DNA of 64,000 bases from contig NZ_JAJEWK010000008.1 in NCBI RefSeq assembly GCF_020687745.1, forward strand, positions 124,001 to 188,000, given 5' to 3'. Origin of the DNA: Chryseobacterium sp. MFBS3-17 (GTDB taxonomy: Bacteria; Bacteroidota; Bacteroidia; Flavobacteriales; Weeksellaceae). The position numbers and the translations under genes were made by a program. The notes below the pieces were generated by a model that was not told where the DNA came from, ran no database searches, and was given only the letters and a program-made list of their open reading frames with translations. Below are positions 33,734 through 43,192 of this stretch, one piece after another (positions within the stretch are counted from its first letter, which is position 1; the number at the start of each line of letters is the position of its first letter).

Positions 33734-33741
33734 TATCTTTG
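33734..33741 (+). promoter_or_regulatory. -7 element for the mannosyltransferase operon
   Basis: TATCTTTG lies 9 bp before ATG 33751 and fits TAnnTTTG. The -33 region (TGTG at about 33718-33721) is weak. Confidence 0.4.
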
Positions 33742-33750
33742 CAGACTGTA

Positions 33751-34467
33751 ATGAAAAAACTCGTTATTATACCTACCTATAATGAAAAGGAGAATATCCG
33801 CGGCATTTTGTCTGCGGTGTTTGCCCTGAAGGGTGATTTTCATGTGCTGGTGGTAGATGATTCGTCACCAGACGGAACCGCAGATCTGGTGCGCGAAATG
33901 CAGCAGAATCACCCCGAACATCTGCACCTCAGTGTGCGCAAAGTGAAGGACGGACTGGGCAAAGCCTATATCCATGGCTTCAGATGGGCATTGCAGAATG
34001 GCTACGACTATATTTTTGAGATGGATGCGGATTTTTCTCACAATCCCGCAGATTTACCAAGACTTTTTGAAGCGTGCAAGAACGCAGATATGAGTGTGGG
34101 ATCCCGCTATTCTACAGGTGTAAATGTGGTAAACTGGCCCATGGGACGGGTGCTGCTCTCTTATTTCGCATCCGGGTATGTGCGCTTCATTCTGGGAATT
34201 CCTGTGCATGATACCACGGCCGGTTTTGTATGCTTTTCCAGACGCGTGCTGGAGGGAATCGGCATTGATAATGTGCGCCTGAAAGGGTATGGATTTCAGG
34301 TAGAGATGAAGTTCAGGGCCCATAAAAAAGGTTTTAAAATTGTAGAAGTGCCCATTATTTTCACCAACCGCATTCAGGGCGAGAGTAAAATGAATGGCGG
34401 GATTATAGGAGAAGCTGTTTTTGGTGTGCTAAGGTTGAAATGGCAATCCTTAATCGGAAAACTGTAG
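33751..34467 (+). CDS. Polyprenol monophosphomannose synthase (GT2)
   Basis: About 238 residues of the DPM1-like GT2 family. It has the start phrase VIIPTYNEKENI, VDDSSPDGTADLV (nucleotide-binding DD), the catalytic EMDADFSHNPADLPRL and the GSRYSTG element. There is no C-terminal membrane pair, so it is the short soluble form. It transfers mannose (or a similar sugar) from a GDP-sugar to a polyprenyl phosphate at the cytoplasmic face. ATG 33751 is preferred to the in-frame ATG at 33739, which overlaps the -7 box. The DUF4296 gene follows after 2 bp. Confidence 0.92.
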   Translation: MKKLVIIPTYNEKENIRGILSAVFALKGDFHVLVVDDSSPDGTADLVREMQQNHPEHLHLSVRKVKDGLGKAYIHGFRWALQNGYDYIFEMDADFSHNPADLPRLFEACKNADMSVGSRYSTGVNVVNWPMGRVLLSYFASGYVRFILGIPVHDTTAGFVCFSRRVLEGIGIDNVRLKGYGFQVEMKFRAHKKGFKIVEVPIIFTNRIQGESKMNGGIIGEAVFGVLRLKWQSLIGKL

Positions 34468-34469
34468 GA

Positions 34470-34838
34470 ATGAAACAAATACGGTATCTTTTTCTGATTT
34501 TGTTTATGGTTTCCTGCTCGAAATATGCAGAGGAACCCAAAAATCTGCTGTCTCAGGAAAAAATGGCGCAGATTCTGGCAGATATTGCCATCAGCGACGA
34601 ATCTTTCCGGGTGAATGCTGATGCCAATATTGAAACCGGTACCCGCCAGGTCATGCATCAGCATAAGGTAACCGCCACAGATTTTTCTGAAAGCTACAAG
34701 TATTACTCCATCACAAAAGAAATAGAAGGTATTCTGGAAAAAGCCCAGACAATTGTCCGGAAAAAACACCCGGAAGCAGCAAAATTTATAAAGCAGGAAC
34801 AGGAAAAGTCTGCAGAGACCAGTCCGTTCATAAAATAA
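34470..34838 (+). CDS. DUF4296 lipoprotein
   Basis: About 122 residues. The signal ends in the lipobox FMVSC, and a helical domain follows with the DUF4296 phrases MAQILADIAISDE, HKVTATDFSESYKYY and KEIEGILEKAQTIV. The function is unknown. It is embedded in a plus-strand operon (mannosyltransferase, this gene, tgt, LptF/G permease) with 1-2 bp gaps on either side. Confidence 0.86.
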   Translation: MKQIRYLFLILFMVSCSKYAEEPKNLLSQEKMAQILADIAISDESFRVNADANIETGTRQVMHQHKVTATDFSESYKYYSITKEIEGILEKAQTIVRKKHPEAAKFIKQEQEKSAETSPFIK

Positions 34839-34839
34839 G

Positions 34840-35976
34840 ATGAAGCAGAACATTTTTGAAATAGAAAAAACTTCAGAAAGCAAAGCCCGTGCAGGAGTGA
34901 TTACCACAGACCACGGCAGCATTCAGACCCCCATATTTATGCCGGTAGGCACCGTAGCTTCTGTAAAAACGGTACATCAGCGCGAATTGAAGGATGATAT
35001 CAACGCTGATATTATCCTCGGAAATACCTATCATTTATACCTTCGCCCGGGCATGGATACCATGACCAAAGCCGGCGGACTGCACCGGTTTATGAACTGG
35101 GACCGTCCCATTCTGACCGACTCTGGCGGTTATCAGGTGTTTTCTCTGGCTTCATCCAGAAAAATGACCGAGGAAGGCGTGAAATTCAAATCGCATATAG
35201 ACGGCAGTTATCACTTCATTTCGCCGGAGAAATCTATGGAAATCCAGAGACAGATCGGTGCCGATATTTTTATGGCTTTTGATGAATGTACGCCATATCC
35301 GTGCGAGTACAATCAGGCGAAAACTTCCATGGAACTCACCCACCGGTGGCTGAAAAGATGTATAGAGTGGTGCCGTGAAAATCCTGAACTGTACGGTCAT
35401 CAGCAGCATTTATTCCCTATCGTACAGGGGTCTACGTATTCGGATTTAAGAAAAATTTCGGCAGAGGTGATTGCAGAAAGTGATGCCGCCGGCAATGCCA
35501 TCGGTGGCTTGTCTGTAGGAGAGCCGGAAGAAGAAATGTACCGCATTACCGATGTGGTGACGGATATTTTGCCGAAAGAAAAACCAAGATACCTGATGGG
35601 TGTGGGGACTCCGTGGAATATTCTGGAATCCATAGGCCTGGGAATTGACATGATGGATTGTGTGATGCCTACCAGAAATGCACGAAATGCGATGCTCTTC
35701 ACCTGGAACGGCGTAATGAACATGAAAAACGAAAAGTGGAAGCAGGATTTCTCTCCGCTGGATGAGTCCGGAACCAGTTTTGTAGATTATGAATACTCCA
35801 AAGCCTATGTAAGACATTTGTTTGTTGCTAAAGAATATCTGGCCAAGCAGATTGCATCCATTCACAATCTGGCCTTTTATCTGGATCTGGTTCGGGTAGC
35901 CCGGGAGCATATCGTGGCAGGCGATTTTTATCAGTGGAAGGATTCTGTACTGCCGGGTCTGCGCCAGCGCTTGTAA
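34840..35976 (+). CDS. tgt: Queuine tRNA-ribosyltransferase
   Basis: A 378-residue TIM-barrel enzyme that exchanges guanine 34 of GU(N) tRNAs for the queuosine precursor preQ1. It has TPIFMPVGTVASVKTVH, the nucleophile region LTDSGGYQVFSLA, MAFDECTPYPC, GGLSVGEPEEEMY and the second catalytic Asp region GIDMMDCVMPTRNAR. The zinc site with spaced Cys/His near the C terminus is not obvious in its usual form, so that part should be viewed with care. It lies in an operon between the DUF4296 gene and the permease. Confidence 0.93.
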   Translation: MKQNIFEIEKTSESKARAGVITTDHGSIQTPIFMPVGTVASVKTVHQRELKDDINADIILGNTYHLYLRPGMDTMTKAGGLHRFMNWDRPILTDSGGYQVFSLASSRKMTEEGVKFKSHIDGSYHFISPEKSMEIQRQIGADIFMAFDECTPYPCEYNQAKTSMELTHRWLKRCIEWCRENPELYGHQQHLFPIVQGSTYSDLRKISAEVIAESDAAGNAIGGLSVGEPEEEMYRITDVVTDILPKEKPRYLMGVGTPWNILESIGLGIDMMDCVMPTRNARNAMLFTWNGVMNMKNEKWKQDFSPLDESGTSFVDYEYSKAYVRHLFVAKEYLAKQIASIHNLAFYLDLVRVAREHIVAGDFYQWKDSVLPGLRQRL

Positions 35977-35990
35977 GATTGTAAACAATA

Positions 35991-37085
35991 ATGGGAATTA
36001 TAGACCGCTATATCATCAGGAAATACCTCGGAACTTTCGGGTTTATTTTGCTGTTGCTTTCTACAGTGGTCCTGGTAATTGATGTACAGGCAAAAAAGCC
36101 CAGAATTGAGGAAAACGGCTTTCAGCTTTCCGAATTCCTTACCGGCTATTACCCGTTCTGGATTATTTACCTCATCATGACCTTCATGTCTATTCTGGTA
36201 TTTATATCCGTGATCTTTTTCACGTCCAGAATGGCCAATAATACCGAAATTGTAGCCATCATCAGCAGTGGTGCCAGTTTTCACCGCTTTGCCAGACCCT
36301 ACCTCATTACCTCGCTCATCATTGCGGTTTTTGCACTCGTGGTCAATCATTTTGTGCTGCCCTGGGCCAATATCAAGAAAAATGAACTGGAGGTGTACAC
36401 CATGAATGCGGTGAAGCGGGAATCCATCATTGGGAGTGCTCCTGTCTCCACGCAGCTCAATCCGCACGAGTATATCTTCATCCACAGCTATAACAAGAAA
36501 GAAAAACGGGGTTCCGGATTCAGCTATAAAAAGTATGATCAGAACAAGCGGCTGGTGTACCAGTTGCTGGCCTCAGAAATGCACTGGGATGCCAAGCTGA
36601 AGAAATTTATTCTGACAGGGTTCTATGAAAAAACCATATTGCCCAATGATACAGAGAAACTGAATAACGGCAGCCAGATTGCCAAAAGTTTCGGTTTTCC
36701 GCCGGAGGAATTGTTTCCCGATCAGTTGCTGGGACAGACCAAAACCACTCCCGAGCTGCTGAAATTCATCCAGCGGGAAAAAGACAAAGGAAACAGCAAT
36801 CTGAATACCTATCAGAACGAACTGTACCAGCGTACATCCATGCCGGTAGCCGTGATTGTGCTTACTTTTCTGGCACTCTCTTTATCCTCTCAGAAAAAAC
36901 GGGGTGGCCTGGGGGTGAATCTGGCCATAGGGATTGCACTGGCCTTTATTTTTGTATTTTCTTTTGAAGCTTTGAAGGTGGTTTCAGAGAATAAAACGCT
37001 CACGCCGCTGCTGGCCATGTGGATGCCCAATATTGTATTTGGCCCGCTGGCTGCTGTTCTCTACTGGAAGCGGGCCAATCAGTAA
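35991..37085 (+). CDS. LptF/LptG-family permease
   Basis: A 364-residue membrane protein. It starts MGIIDRYIIRKYLGTFGFILLLL, the typical first transmembrane helix of LptF/G (YjgP/YjgQ), with three N-terminal and three C-terminal membrane segments around a periplasmic jelly-roll domain (about 110-270). LptF/G pull lipopolysaccharide out of the inner membrane using LptB. The C terminus overlaps the convergent birA gene by 7 bp. Sequence alone does not tell LptF from LptG. Confidence 0.9.
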   Translation: MGIIDRYIIRKYLGTFGFILLLLSTVVLVIDVQAKKPRIEENGFQLSEFLTGYYPFWIIYLIMTFMSILVFISVIFFTSRMANNTEIVAIISSGASFHRFARPYLITSLIIAVFALVVNHFVLPWANIKKNELEVYTMNAVKRESIIGSAPVSTQLNPHEYIFIHSYNKKEKRGSGFSYKKYDQNKRLVYQLLASEMHWDAKLKKFILTGFYEKTILPNDTEKLNNGSQIAKSFGFPPEELFPDQLLGQTKTTPELLKFIQREKDKGNSNLNTYQNELYQRTSMPVAVIVLTFLALSLSSQKKRGGLGVNLAIGIALAFIFVFSFEALKVVSENKTLTPLLAMWMPNIVFGPLAAVLYWKRANQ

Positions 37086-37795
37086 AGCATCGCAATTTCC
37101 TTGTGGTAAAATTTCTGAAGTCCCTCATTCTCCAGATCAATCCATACATATCCGCTGGCATCTGCCGATTTTATAATGCCATTTTGGCGTATTTTGTTTT
37201 TTTCAAATACCGAAATCTGATTTTTCCGGTACAGATGGGTATTGTAACCGGCCAGAATTTGCTCCTCCGGCACGGGTGCGGTAATCCCTGCGGCCAGAAA
37301 CTCAAACAAGTCTTCACTTATTTTTTTCGGACTGTATGTGATTCCGGTTTGCGTTTTCAGCGACCCTGCTCTCGGAATATCTCCGAAAGTTTCCTGCAGT
37401 ACATTGATGCCCGCACCAATCAGGTAATATTCATGGTTTTGGTGTTTTCTTTTTTCAATCAGAATGCCGCAAATCTTTTTATGTTCCAGAATCAGGTCAT
37501 TGGGCCATTTAATTTTCACGTCGCGGTTTGTCAATTTGGCCAGAAAATCGCGGATCAGGACCGCGGTATGGAAATTGAATAAAGAATCGGAGTGTTGCAA
37601 AGTGCTTTGACGCACGGCTACGGTGAGGGCTATGCTCTCATGGGCAGGGGCGCTCCACGAGTTTCCATACTGCCCGCGGCCATGGGTTTGATTCAGGGTG
37701 TAAAGTCCGGCTACAACAGTAGATCCGGGTCTCAGAAACCTTAAGAGTTCATCATTGGTTGAGGTGCACTGAGGGAGGTAAAACAGTTGGGTCAT
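37079..37795 (-). CDS. birA: Biotin--[acetyl-CoA-carboxylase] ligase
   Basis: A 238-residue monofunctional biotin protein ligase without a DNA-binding domain. It has the biotinyl-AMP loop GRGQYGNSW, the catalytic KWPNDLIL and the C-terminal cap domain from about residue 190. It attaches biotin to the carboxylase carrier protein. It converges on the LptF/G permease and is divergent from rsfS. Confidence 0.93.
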   Translation of the reverse strand: MTQLFYLPQCTSTNDELLRFLRPGSTVVAGLYTLNQTHGRGQYGNSWSAPAHESIALTVAVRQSTLQHSDSLFNFHTAVLIRDFLAKLTNRDVKIKWPNDLILEHKKICGILIEKRKHQNHEYYLIGAGINVLQETFGDIPRAGSLKTQTGITYSPKKISEDLFEFLAAGITAPVPEEQILAGYNTHLYRKNQISVFEKNKIRQNGIIKSADASGYVWIDLENEGLQKFYHKEIAMLY

Positions 37796-37844
37796 TAAGA
37801 AAGTTTTAGTACTTTGCAGGATGTGAAAATAAAGAAAAAAGAAT

Positions 37845-37852
37845 AAATTTGC
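37845..37852 (+). promoter_or_regulatory. -7 element for rsfS-ftsH
   Basis: TAAATTTG lies 18 bp before the rsfS ATG and fits TAnnTTTG; the -33 box is not convincing. Confidence 0.35.
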
Positions 37853-37870
37853 AGATTATACCAATTTTTA

Positions 37871-38233
37871 ATGAGTAAAAATACAGATAAACAATTACTG
37901 ATCACACAAATTGTGGACGCTATACAAGATACCAACGGGGAAGATATCATGATTTTTGACCTTTCCGGTATTGAAAATTCAGTAGCCGAAACCTTTGTCA
38001 TTTGCAGTGGAAATTCCAATACACAGGTTTCTGCCATTGCAGGAAATATTGAGAAAAAAGTACGAAACGAATTGCAGGAACGGCCCTGGCATGTAGAGGG
38101 TTCAGAAAATGCGATGTGGGTGCTGGTAGACTATGTGTCTGTGGTGGTTCACGTTTTCCAGAAGCAGGTTCGGGAGTATTACGATATAGAAGAGCTTTGG
38201 GGTGATGCTAAAATTACCAGAATCGAAGCTTAA
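37871..38233 (+). CDS. rsfS: Ribosomal silencing factor RsfS
   Basis: A 120-residue RsfS/Iojap protein: IVDAIQDTNGEDIMIFDLSG, TFVICSGNSNTQVSAIA, PWHVEGSENAMWVLVDY and VHVFQKQVREYYDIEELWGDA. It binds ribosomal protein L14 and blocks subunit joining in slow growth. ftsH starts 19 bp downstream, a pairing conserved in Flavobacteriia. Confidence 0.95.
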   Translation: MSKNTDKQLLITQIVDAIQDTNGEDIMIFDLSGIENSVAETFVICSGNSNTQVSAIAGNIEKKVRNELQERPWHVEGSENAMWVLVDYVSVVVHVFQKQVREYYDIEELWGDAKITRIEA

Positions 38234-38252
38234 TTTTTTTAAAGAGTAAATA

Positions 38253-40280
38253 ATGAACAATAAAGGATTTAACTGGTTTTTCCCAATCGCCATCATGGGA
38301 TTTCTTCTCTTTTTCGGCAGGGGGCTTTTCATGCCTTCCAATACTGCAGAAATTACAGAGGAAGAATTCTTCACCATGATGAAAGAGGGAAAAGTACAGA
38401 ATATAAAAGCATACCGTGACAACTTCACCGCAGATGTGTTTCTGACCCCCGATGCCAAATCGGCGCTGGCAAAAAACAGTCAAAAAACCGAGAGTCCCTT
38501 TGCGGCGCTGGATACCACACCAAGTGCAGATTATACCCTGAAATACGGAGAACTGAGACTGCTGATGGAGAAGTTTGACAAAACCAAAGCAGAAAACCCA
38601 CAGATTGCCACCACCATTAACGTAGACACGGCCGGATCCATGATGGAGAGTTTCCTGATGCAGATTGCCATAGGACTCATCATCATGTTCATCATCTATT
38701 TTATTTTCTTCAGAAGAATGGCTGGTTCCGGAGGTCCCGGTGGCCAGATTTTCTCCATCGGAAAATCCAGAGCCAAGTTGTTTGATGAGAAAGATAAAAT
38801 CCAAGTAACCTTCAAAGATGTTGCCGGATTGGAAGGTGCCAAAGAAGAGGTGCAGGAGGTAGTGGATTTCCTGAAAAACTCCGATAAATATACACGTCTG
38901 GGTGGTAAAATCCCCAAAGGTGTACTGCTGGTGGGTCCTCCGGGAACCGGTAAAACTTTACTCGCAAAAGCCGTTGCCGGCGAAGCCAAAGTACCGTTCT
39001 TCTCCCTGTCCGGGTCAGATTTCGTGGAAATGTTTGTAGGGGTAGGAGCCTCCAGAGTGCGCGATTTGTTTGCGCAGGCCAAAGCCAAATCTCCGGCCAT
39101 TATTTTCATTGATGAGATTGATGCCATAGGAAGAGCCAGAGGTAAAGGTAATTTTACGGGAGGAAATGATGAGCGCGAAAACACACTGAACCAGCTCCTT
39201 ACAGAAATGGACGGTTTCGGTACCGATACGAATGTGATTGTAATGGCTGCTACCAACCGTGCAGATATTCTGGATAAAGCACTGATGCGTGCCGGACGTT
39301 TTGACCGTTCCATCTACGTAGATCTGCCCGAACTGCACGAGAGAAAACAAATCTTCGAGGTTCATTTGTCCAAAATCAAAATGTCTCCGGATATTGACCG
39401 CGATTTTCTGGCAAAGCAAACCCCGGGATTTAGTGGTGCAGATATCGCCAATGTATGTAACGAGGCGGCACTCATTGCCGCAAGAAACGGACATGACTCT
39501 GTAACCAAACAGGATTTCCTGGATGCGGTAGACAGGATTATCGGCGGACTGGAGAAGAAAAATAAAGCCATAAAACCTTCAGAAAAAAGAAGGGTGGCGT
39601 ACCACGAAGCGGGTCACGCAACCATTTCATGGCTGGTAGAACATGCCGCACCGCTGCTGAAGGTCACCATCGTGCCGCGGGGTCGTTCTCTGGGTGCCGC
39701 ATGGTATCTCCCGGAAGAAAGACAGCTTACTACCACAGAGCAGATGTATGATGAGATATGCGCCACTTTGGGCGGGCGTGCCGCAGAACAGGCTGTTTTC
39801 GGGAATATCTCCACAGGAGCACTCTCTGACCTGGAAAGAGTCACCAAGCAGGCACAGGCCATGGTCACCATCTATGGTCTTAATGATAAAATAGGAAATA
39901 TTTCTTACTACGACAGCTCCGGCCAGTCAGAATACAATTTTGGGAAACCTTATTCAGAGCAAACCGCGAAGATGATAGACGAGGAAATTTCCAAAATCAT
40001 TGAAACCCAGTACGAACGGGCATTGCATATTCTGGAAACCAATAAAGATAAACTGGATGCGCTGGCCAATAAGTTGCTGGAAAAAGAAGTGATATTCCGC
40101 GAAGACCTGGAAGAAATCTTCGGACAGCGGGCATGGGATCCCGAGCTTACGGAAACACCGGTAAGCAGTGCCGAAGAAGCAGATAAGGTTCCGGAGGCAG
40201 CGCCCCCGGCAGATTCCGGGACAGAACAGCCGGTGTCTGATGCCAATACGGCAGCACCGGAAAGCAACACTCAGCTATAA
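38253..40280 (+). CDS. ftsH: ATP-dependent zinc metalloprotease FtsH
   Basis: A 675-residue inner-membrane AAA protease. Two membrane segments (about 7-25 and 132-153) enclose a small periplasmic domain. Walker A is GPPGTGKT (228-235), Walker B IIFIDEID (283-290), followed by the arginine-finger region (RAGRFDR) and the zinc motif HEAGH (451-455). The C-terminal tail (about 630-675) is Ala/Pro/Glu-rich and probably disordered. It degrades misfolded and short-lived membrane proteins. A strong terminator follows. Confidence 0.97.
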   Translation: MNNKGFNWFFPIAIMGFLLFFGRGLFMPSNTAEITEEEFFTMMKEGKVQNIKAYRDNFTADVFLTPDAKSALAKNSQKTESPFAALDTTPSADYTLKYGELRLLMEKFDKTKAENPQIATTINVDTAGSMMESFLMQIAIGLIIMFIIYFIFFRRMAGSGGPGGQIFSIGKSRAKLFDEKDKIQVTFKDVAGLEGAKEEVQEVVDFLKNSDKYTRLGGKIPKGVLLVGPPGTGKTLLAKAVAGEAKVPFFSLSGSDFVEMFVGVGASRVRDLFAQAKAKSPAIIFIDEIDAIGRARGKGNFTGGNDERENTLNQLLTEMDGFGTDTNVIVMAATNRADILDKALMRAGRFDRSIYVDLPELHERKQIFEVHLSKIKMSPDIDRDFLAKQTPGFSGADIANVCNEAALIAARNGHDSVTKQDFLDAVDRIIGGLEKKNKAIKPSEKRRVAYHEAGHATISWLVEHAAPLLKVTIVPRGRSLGAAWYLPEERQLTTTEQMYDEICATLGGRAAEQAVFGNISTGALSDLERVTKQAQAMVTIYGLNDKIGNISYYDSSGQSEYNFGKPYSEQTAKMIDEEISKIIETQYERALHILETNKDKLDALANKLLEKEVIFREDLEEIFGQRAWDPELTETPVSSAEEADKVPEAAPPADSGTEQPVSDANTAAPESNTQL

Positions 40281-40296
40281 AAAACTTAAACTAAAA

Positions 40297-40336
40297 TCCC
40301 CGATATCAGCTTTGAGATAAGTGATATCGGGATTTT
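40297..40336 (+). terminator. Terminator of rsfS-ftsH
   Basis: The stem ATCCCCGATATCA / TGATATCGGGAT with a loop of about 13 bases is followed by TTTT, just after the ftsH stop. Confidence 0.8.
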
Positions 40337-40414
40337 TGCGTTTTTTAAGAATCATTTAGATGATTACGTGAATATTTTTATATTTTTGTATAGACTTTAA
40401 TTAAATTCAGAACA

Positions 40415-40996
40415 TTGAGCTTATTTAAGAAAATTGTAGGAAAAATAATGAACCAGCCGGAGGAAGACGAAAACCAAAGCCTGGTAAAATTAGGGGATTC
40501 ACTTAAAAATGCGGATCTTGACTATAAATTTGCTCAGTTGTTTACTCATTCGGGGGGATTTTTCAATTATTGTGCAGACGAGGCAGAAGCGTTGCAGACC
40601 CTGAATCAGATTTTGAAAATAGAAGAAATAAGGTCGGTATTCTGCTGTGACCAGGATCTTAAGAATTTTCTGGACGTGGTCAAGGTGAAATATACCGAGA
40701 ATCTGGAACTGTTTAATGACGCTGCGTTTATTACCTGTGAATATCTCATTGCATTTGACGGCCGCATCATGCTTTCTCACAATAATATTAAACATTTCCA
40801 CTCCTCGCGCCTGCCGGATAAGATCATTATTATGGCCAATGTTTCGCAGATCGTGAATAATCTGAATGATGCCATGGGCAAAATAAAACGAAACGGTATG
40901 GTGAAAAACCTTACCTCCATCAGTGGCAACCAGAATAAACTGGATGCTCCAGGCAAAAGCAATGCGAAACTTTTTCTGCTTCTGATAGAAGATTAA
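40415..40996 (+). CDS. LUD-domain (LutC/YkgG-like) protein
   Basis: A 193-residue protein that starts with TTG (MSLFKKIVGKIMNQPEE). The LUD domain contains CEYLIAFDGRIMLSH and the LPDKIIIMANVSQIV segment. LUD proteins occur with lactate-utilisation iron-sulfur enzymes, but no lutAB is nearby and this stand-alone form has no assigned role. cdsA follows 20 bp later on the same strand. A -7-like TATTTTTG lies at 40381-40388. Confidence 0.8.
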   Translation: MSLFKKIVGKIMNQPEEDENQSLVKLGDSLKNADLDYKFAQLFTHSGGFFNYCADEAEALQTLNQILKIEEIRSVFCCDQDLKNFLDVVKVKYTENLELFNDAAFITCEYLIAFDGRIMLSHNNIKHFHSSRLPDKIIIMANVSQIVNNLNDAMGKIKRNGMVKNLTSISGNQNKLDAPGKSNAKLFLLLIED

Positions 40997-41016
40997 CACC
41001 TTAATCCTAATTTGTT

Positions 41017-41889
41017 TTGGACAAAAATTTAGTTCAGCGCACCATTTCGGGTATTGTTTATGTTTTGATTTTAATGGCTTGCGTGCACCCACTGGGTTCC
41101 GGAACCATCAATGCATTATTCCCCGGACTCGTCAGCCAGCATCATTTGTATTTCGGGTTAATGGCGTTTCTTTTTCTGGCTTCTGCATGGGAGTGTATGC
41201 GCATCATGAAATTCGGGAACGGCTATGAGCGGTGGCTGGTATTACCATTATCTGTTCTGGCTTTCTACATGTTTGGCAAGCGCTATTTTCTGAATGGATT
41301 TTTCTTTGATTTCAGACTGTCTGAAATGCTGGCGCTCTCCCTCATATTCATAGCCGTCATTACCGTTTTTAAATATAAAACCGAATTGTATTATGACAGT
41401 GGTAAACTTATTTTCATTGTCATTTATACCGCATTGCCCTTTGGCTTTGCCCTGGCCTTGCCCAAGATATCGCTGTACAGTGACGTCTTTACATTAGAAG
41501 TTTTCTACCTCTTTATCCTGATCTGGAGCAGTGATACCTTTGCGTACCTGTCCGGAAAATTTTTCGGGAAGACCAAAATGGCACCTAAAATATCACCAAA
41601 AAAAACATGGGAAGGATTCGCCGGAGGGGTAATGCTGACCCTGCTCCTGTCGTTCTTTGTGGAGCGGTATAATCCCGACATGCGTGGTAACTGGATGATT
41701 ATAGGATTTTTAGTTGCGGTATTTGCGCCGGTGGGTGATCTGGTAGAAAGCCAACTGAAGCGAAATTTCGGGGTGAAGGATTCGGGAAATCTGATTCCCG
41801 GGCATGGTGGGGTGCTGGACCGCCTGGACAGTTTCATCATCTGTGCCCCGGTTGTATATTTGTATCTGATTATTGATAAAATTTTATAA
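41017..41889 (+). CDS. cdsA: Phosphatidate cytidylyltransferase
   Basis: A 290-residue membrane enzyme with about eight membrane segments that makes CDP-diacylglycerol from phosphatidate and CTP. It has the signature SPKKTWEGFAGG and the C-terminal family signature around LKRNFGVKDSGNLIPGHGG with the following LDRLDS. The start codon is TTG (MDKNLVQRTISG). psd begins 3 bp after the stop, so the two phospholipid genes form one unit. Confidence 0.96.
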   Translation: MDKNLVQRTISGIVYVLILMACVHPLGSGTINALFPGLVSQHHLYFGLMAFLFLASAWECMRIMKFGNGYERWLVLPLSVLAFYMFGKRYFLNGFFFDFRLSEMLALSLIFIAVITVFKYKTELYYDSGKLIFIVIYTALPFGFALALPKISLYSDVFTLEVFYLFILIWSSDTFAYLSGKFFGKTKMAPKISPKKTWEGFAGGVMLTLLLSFFVERYNPDMRGNWMIIGFLVAVFAPVGDLVESQLKRNFGVKDSGNLIPGHGGVLDRLDSFIICAPVVYLYLIIDKIL

Positions 41890-41892
41890 TTC

Positions 41893-42546
41893 ATGAAACT
41901 TCATAAAGAATCCAGAGGAACCATTGTTCTGGCTACTGTAGTTTTTGCCGTTCTGGGCTTCCTGGCGGTATATTTCTTAAAGATGTATGCGCTGCTCATC
42001 ATTATTCCGCTGCTGGTCATTTATGGCCTCATATTCTGGTTTTTCAGGGTTCCGGACCGTGAGATTACAGATCACCGCGAAAATGTGATTGCGCCGGTAG
42101 ACGGCAAGGTAGTCATGATTAAAGAAGTGGATGAAGATGAGGTGATCCGTGGAAAAGCCATTCAGGTTTCCATTTTTATGTCCCCGCTTAATGTTCATAT
42201 CTGCCGCTATCCGGTTTCGGGTACGGTGACTTACAAAAAATATCACCCGGGAAAATATCTGGTGGCCTGGCACGAGAAATCTTCTACAGAGAACGAAAGA
42301 ACTACGATTGCCGTACAGAGTCTTACAGATCACACGGTAGTGTTCCGGCAGATTGCGGGTTATGTAGCCCGCAGAATTGTGTTCAGCAGTCAGGAAGGTG
42401 ACGCCGCTAAAGCCGGACACGAGTTTGGATTTATAAAATTCGGTTCTCGGATGGATGTTTTTTTACCATTGGATACGGAAATTCTTTGTAAAATAGGCGA
42501 TAAAACAAAAGGCGGAACAGATATCATTGCCCGCATGAAGGAGTAA
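41893..42546 (+). CDS. psd: Phosphatidylserine decarboxylase (short, archaetidylserine-type)
   Basis: A 217-residue proenzyme with two N-terminal hydrophobic segments (about 10-26 and 30-47). The catalytic chain has APVDGKVV, FMSPLNVHICRYP and the self-cleavage site FGSRMDVF near the C terminus, where the Ser becomes the pyruvoyl group. It makes phosphatidylethanolamine. It is coupled to cdsA upstream and followed by a terminator. Confidence 0.94.
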   Translation: MKLHKESRGTIVLATVVFAVLGFLAVYFLKMYALLIIIPLLVIYGLIFWFFRVPDREITDHRENVIAPVDGKVVMIKEVDEDEVIRGKAIQVSIFMSPLNVHICRYPVSGTVTYKKYHPGKYLVAWHEKSSTENERTTIAVQSLTDHTVVFRQIAGYVARRIVFSSQEGDAAKAGHEFGFIKFGSRMDVFLPLDTEILCKIGDKTKGGTDIIARMKE

Positions 42547-42567
42547 TTCAGAGCTTAAAAATCACTG

Positions 42568-42593
42568 AAATCCGGACATTTCCGGATTTTTTT
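42568..42593 (+). terminator. Terminator of cdsA-psd
   Basis: The stem AAATCCGGA/TCCGGATTT with a short loop is followed by a T-run. Confidence 0.8.
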
Positions 42594-42616
42594 GTATATT
42601 TTCCGAAAGATTTAGC

Positions 42617-43183
42617 ATGCGGAGACTACAACACTACTTATGGGTACTTATGGCGCTGGCGCTGTGGGGAGCCTGCACAGATCAGCAGGACGGCAAGGAA
42701 GCGGAACTGCGTAAACGGGACAGCATCCTCACCGAGAAGGAAAAATTATTTGCAGGCAAGGAACTGGAGTATCAGCAACTGCTGCTTCTGAAAGACAGTC
42801 TGCAGGCGATTCCGGATTCTGTGCAGGTCGCTGTTTTACCCTTTGATATATCAGGTAAGTGGAACGGTAAAATTGTCTGTACAGAATCCAACTGTACGGA
42901 TTATGTGGTGGGAGATACCCGCGTGGACGAATGGGAATTTACGGCCGAAGGAAATGATATAGTAGTCAGAAACATCAATAAAGTGGGCATTATCCGTATG
43001 TATTCCGGCACGTATGACGGGACATCGGTAAAACTCAGCTCACAGAGTGAACCGGGCGCAGATAAACTCCGGGAATTTACCGTAGATCTTACATCTATGC
43101 GTCCCAATAGGATGTCCGGGAGCCGGGAAGTCCGTGTAGACCAGTCCTGTTCTTCAAAATTCACTATTGAACTTACCCGTTAA
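42617..43183 (+). CDS. Hypothetical lipoprotein with coiled-coil start
   Basis: A 188-residue lipoprotein (lipobox WGAC, near residue 20). Residues 25-60 are a charged helix (EAELRKRDSILTEKEKLFAGK) likely to form a coiled coil. The rest is a beta-rich domain containing DISGKWNGKIVCTESNCTDYVVG, with three Cys in total after the lipid-linked one. I do not recognise the family. It ends 9 bp before the antiporter gene, so the two are probably co-transcribed. Confidence 0.72.
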   Translation: MRRLQHYLWVLMALALWGACTDQQDGKEAELRKRDSILTEKEKLFAGKELEYQQLLLLKDSLQAIPDSVQVAVLPFDISGKWNGKIVCTESNCTDYVVGDTRVDEWEFTAEGNDIVVRNINKVGIIRMYSGTYDGTSVKLSSQSEPGADKLREFTVDLTSMRPNRMSGSREVRVDQSCSSKFTIELTR

Positions 43184-43192
43184 TATACGTTT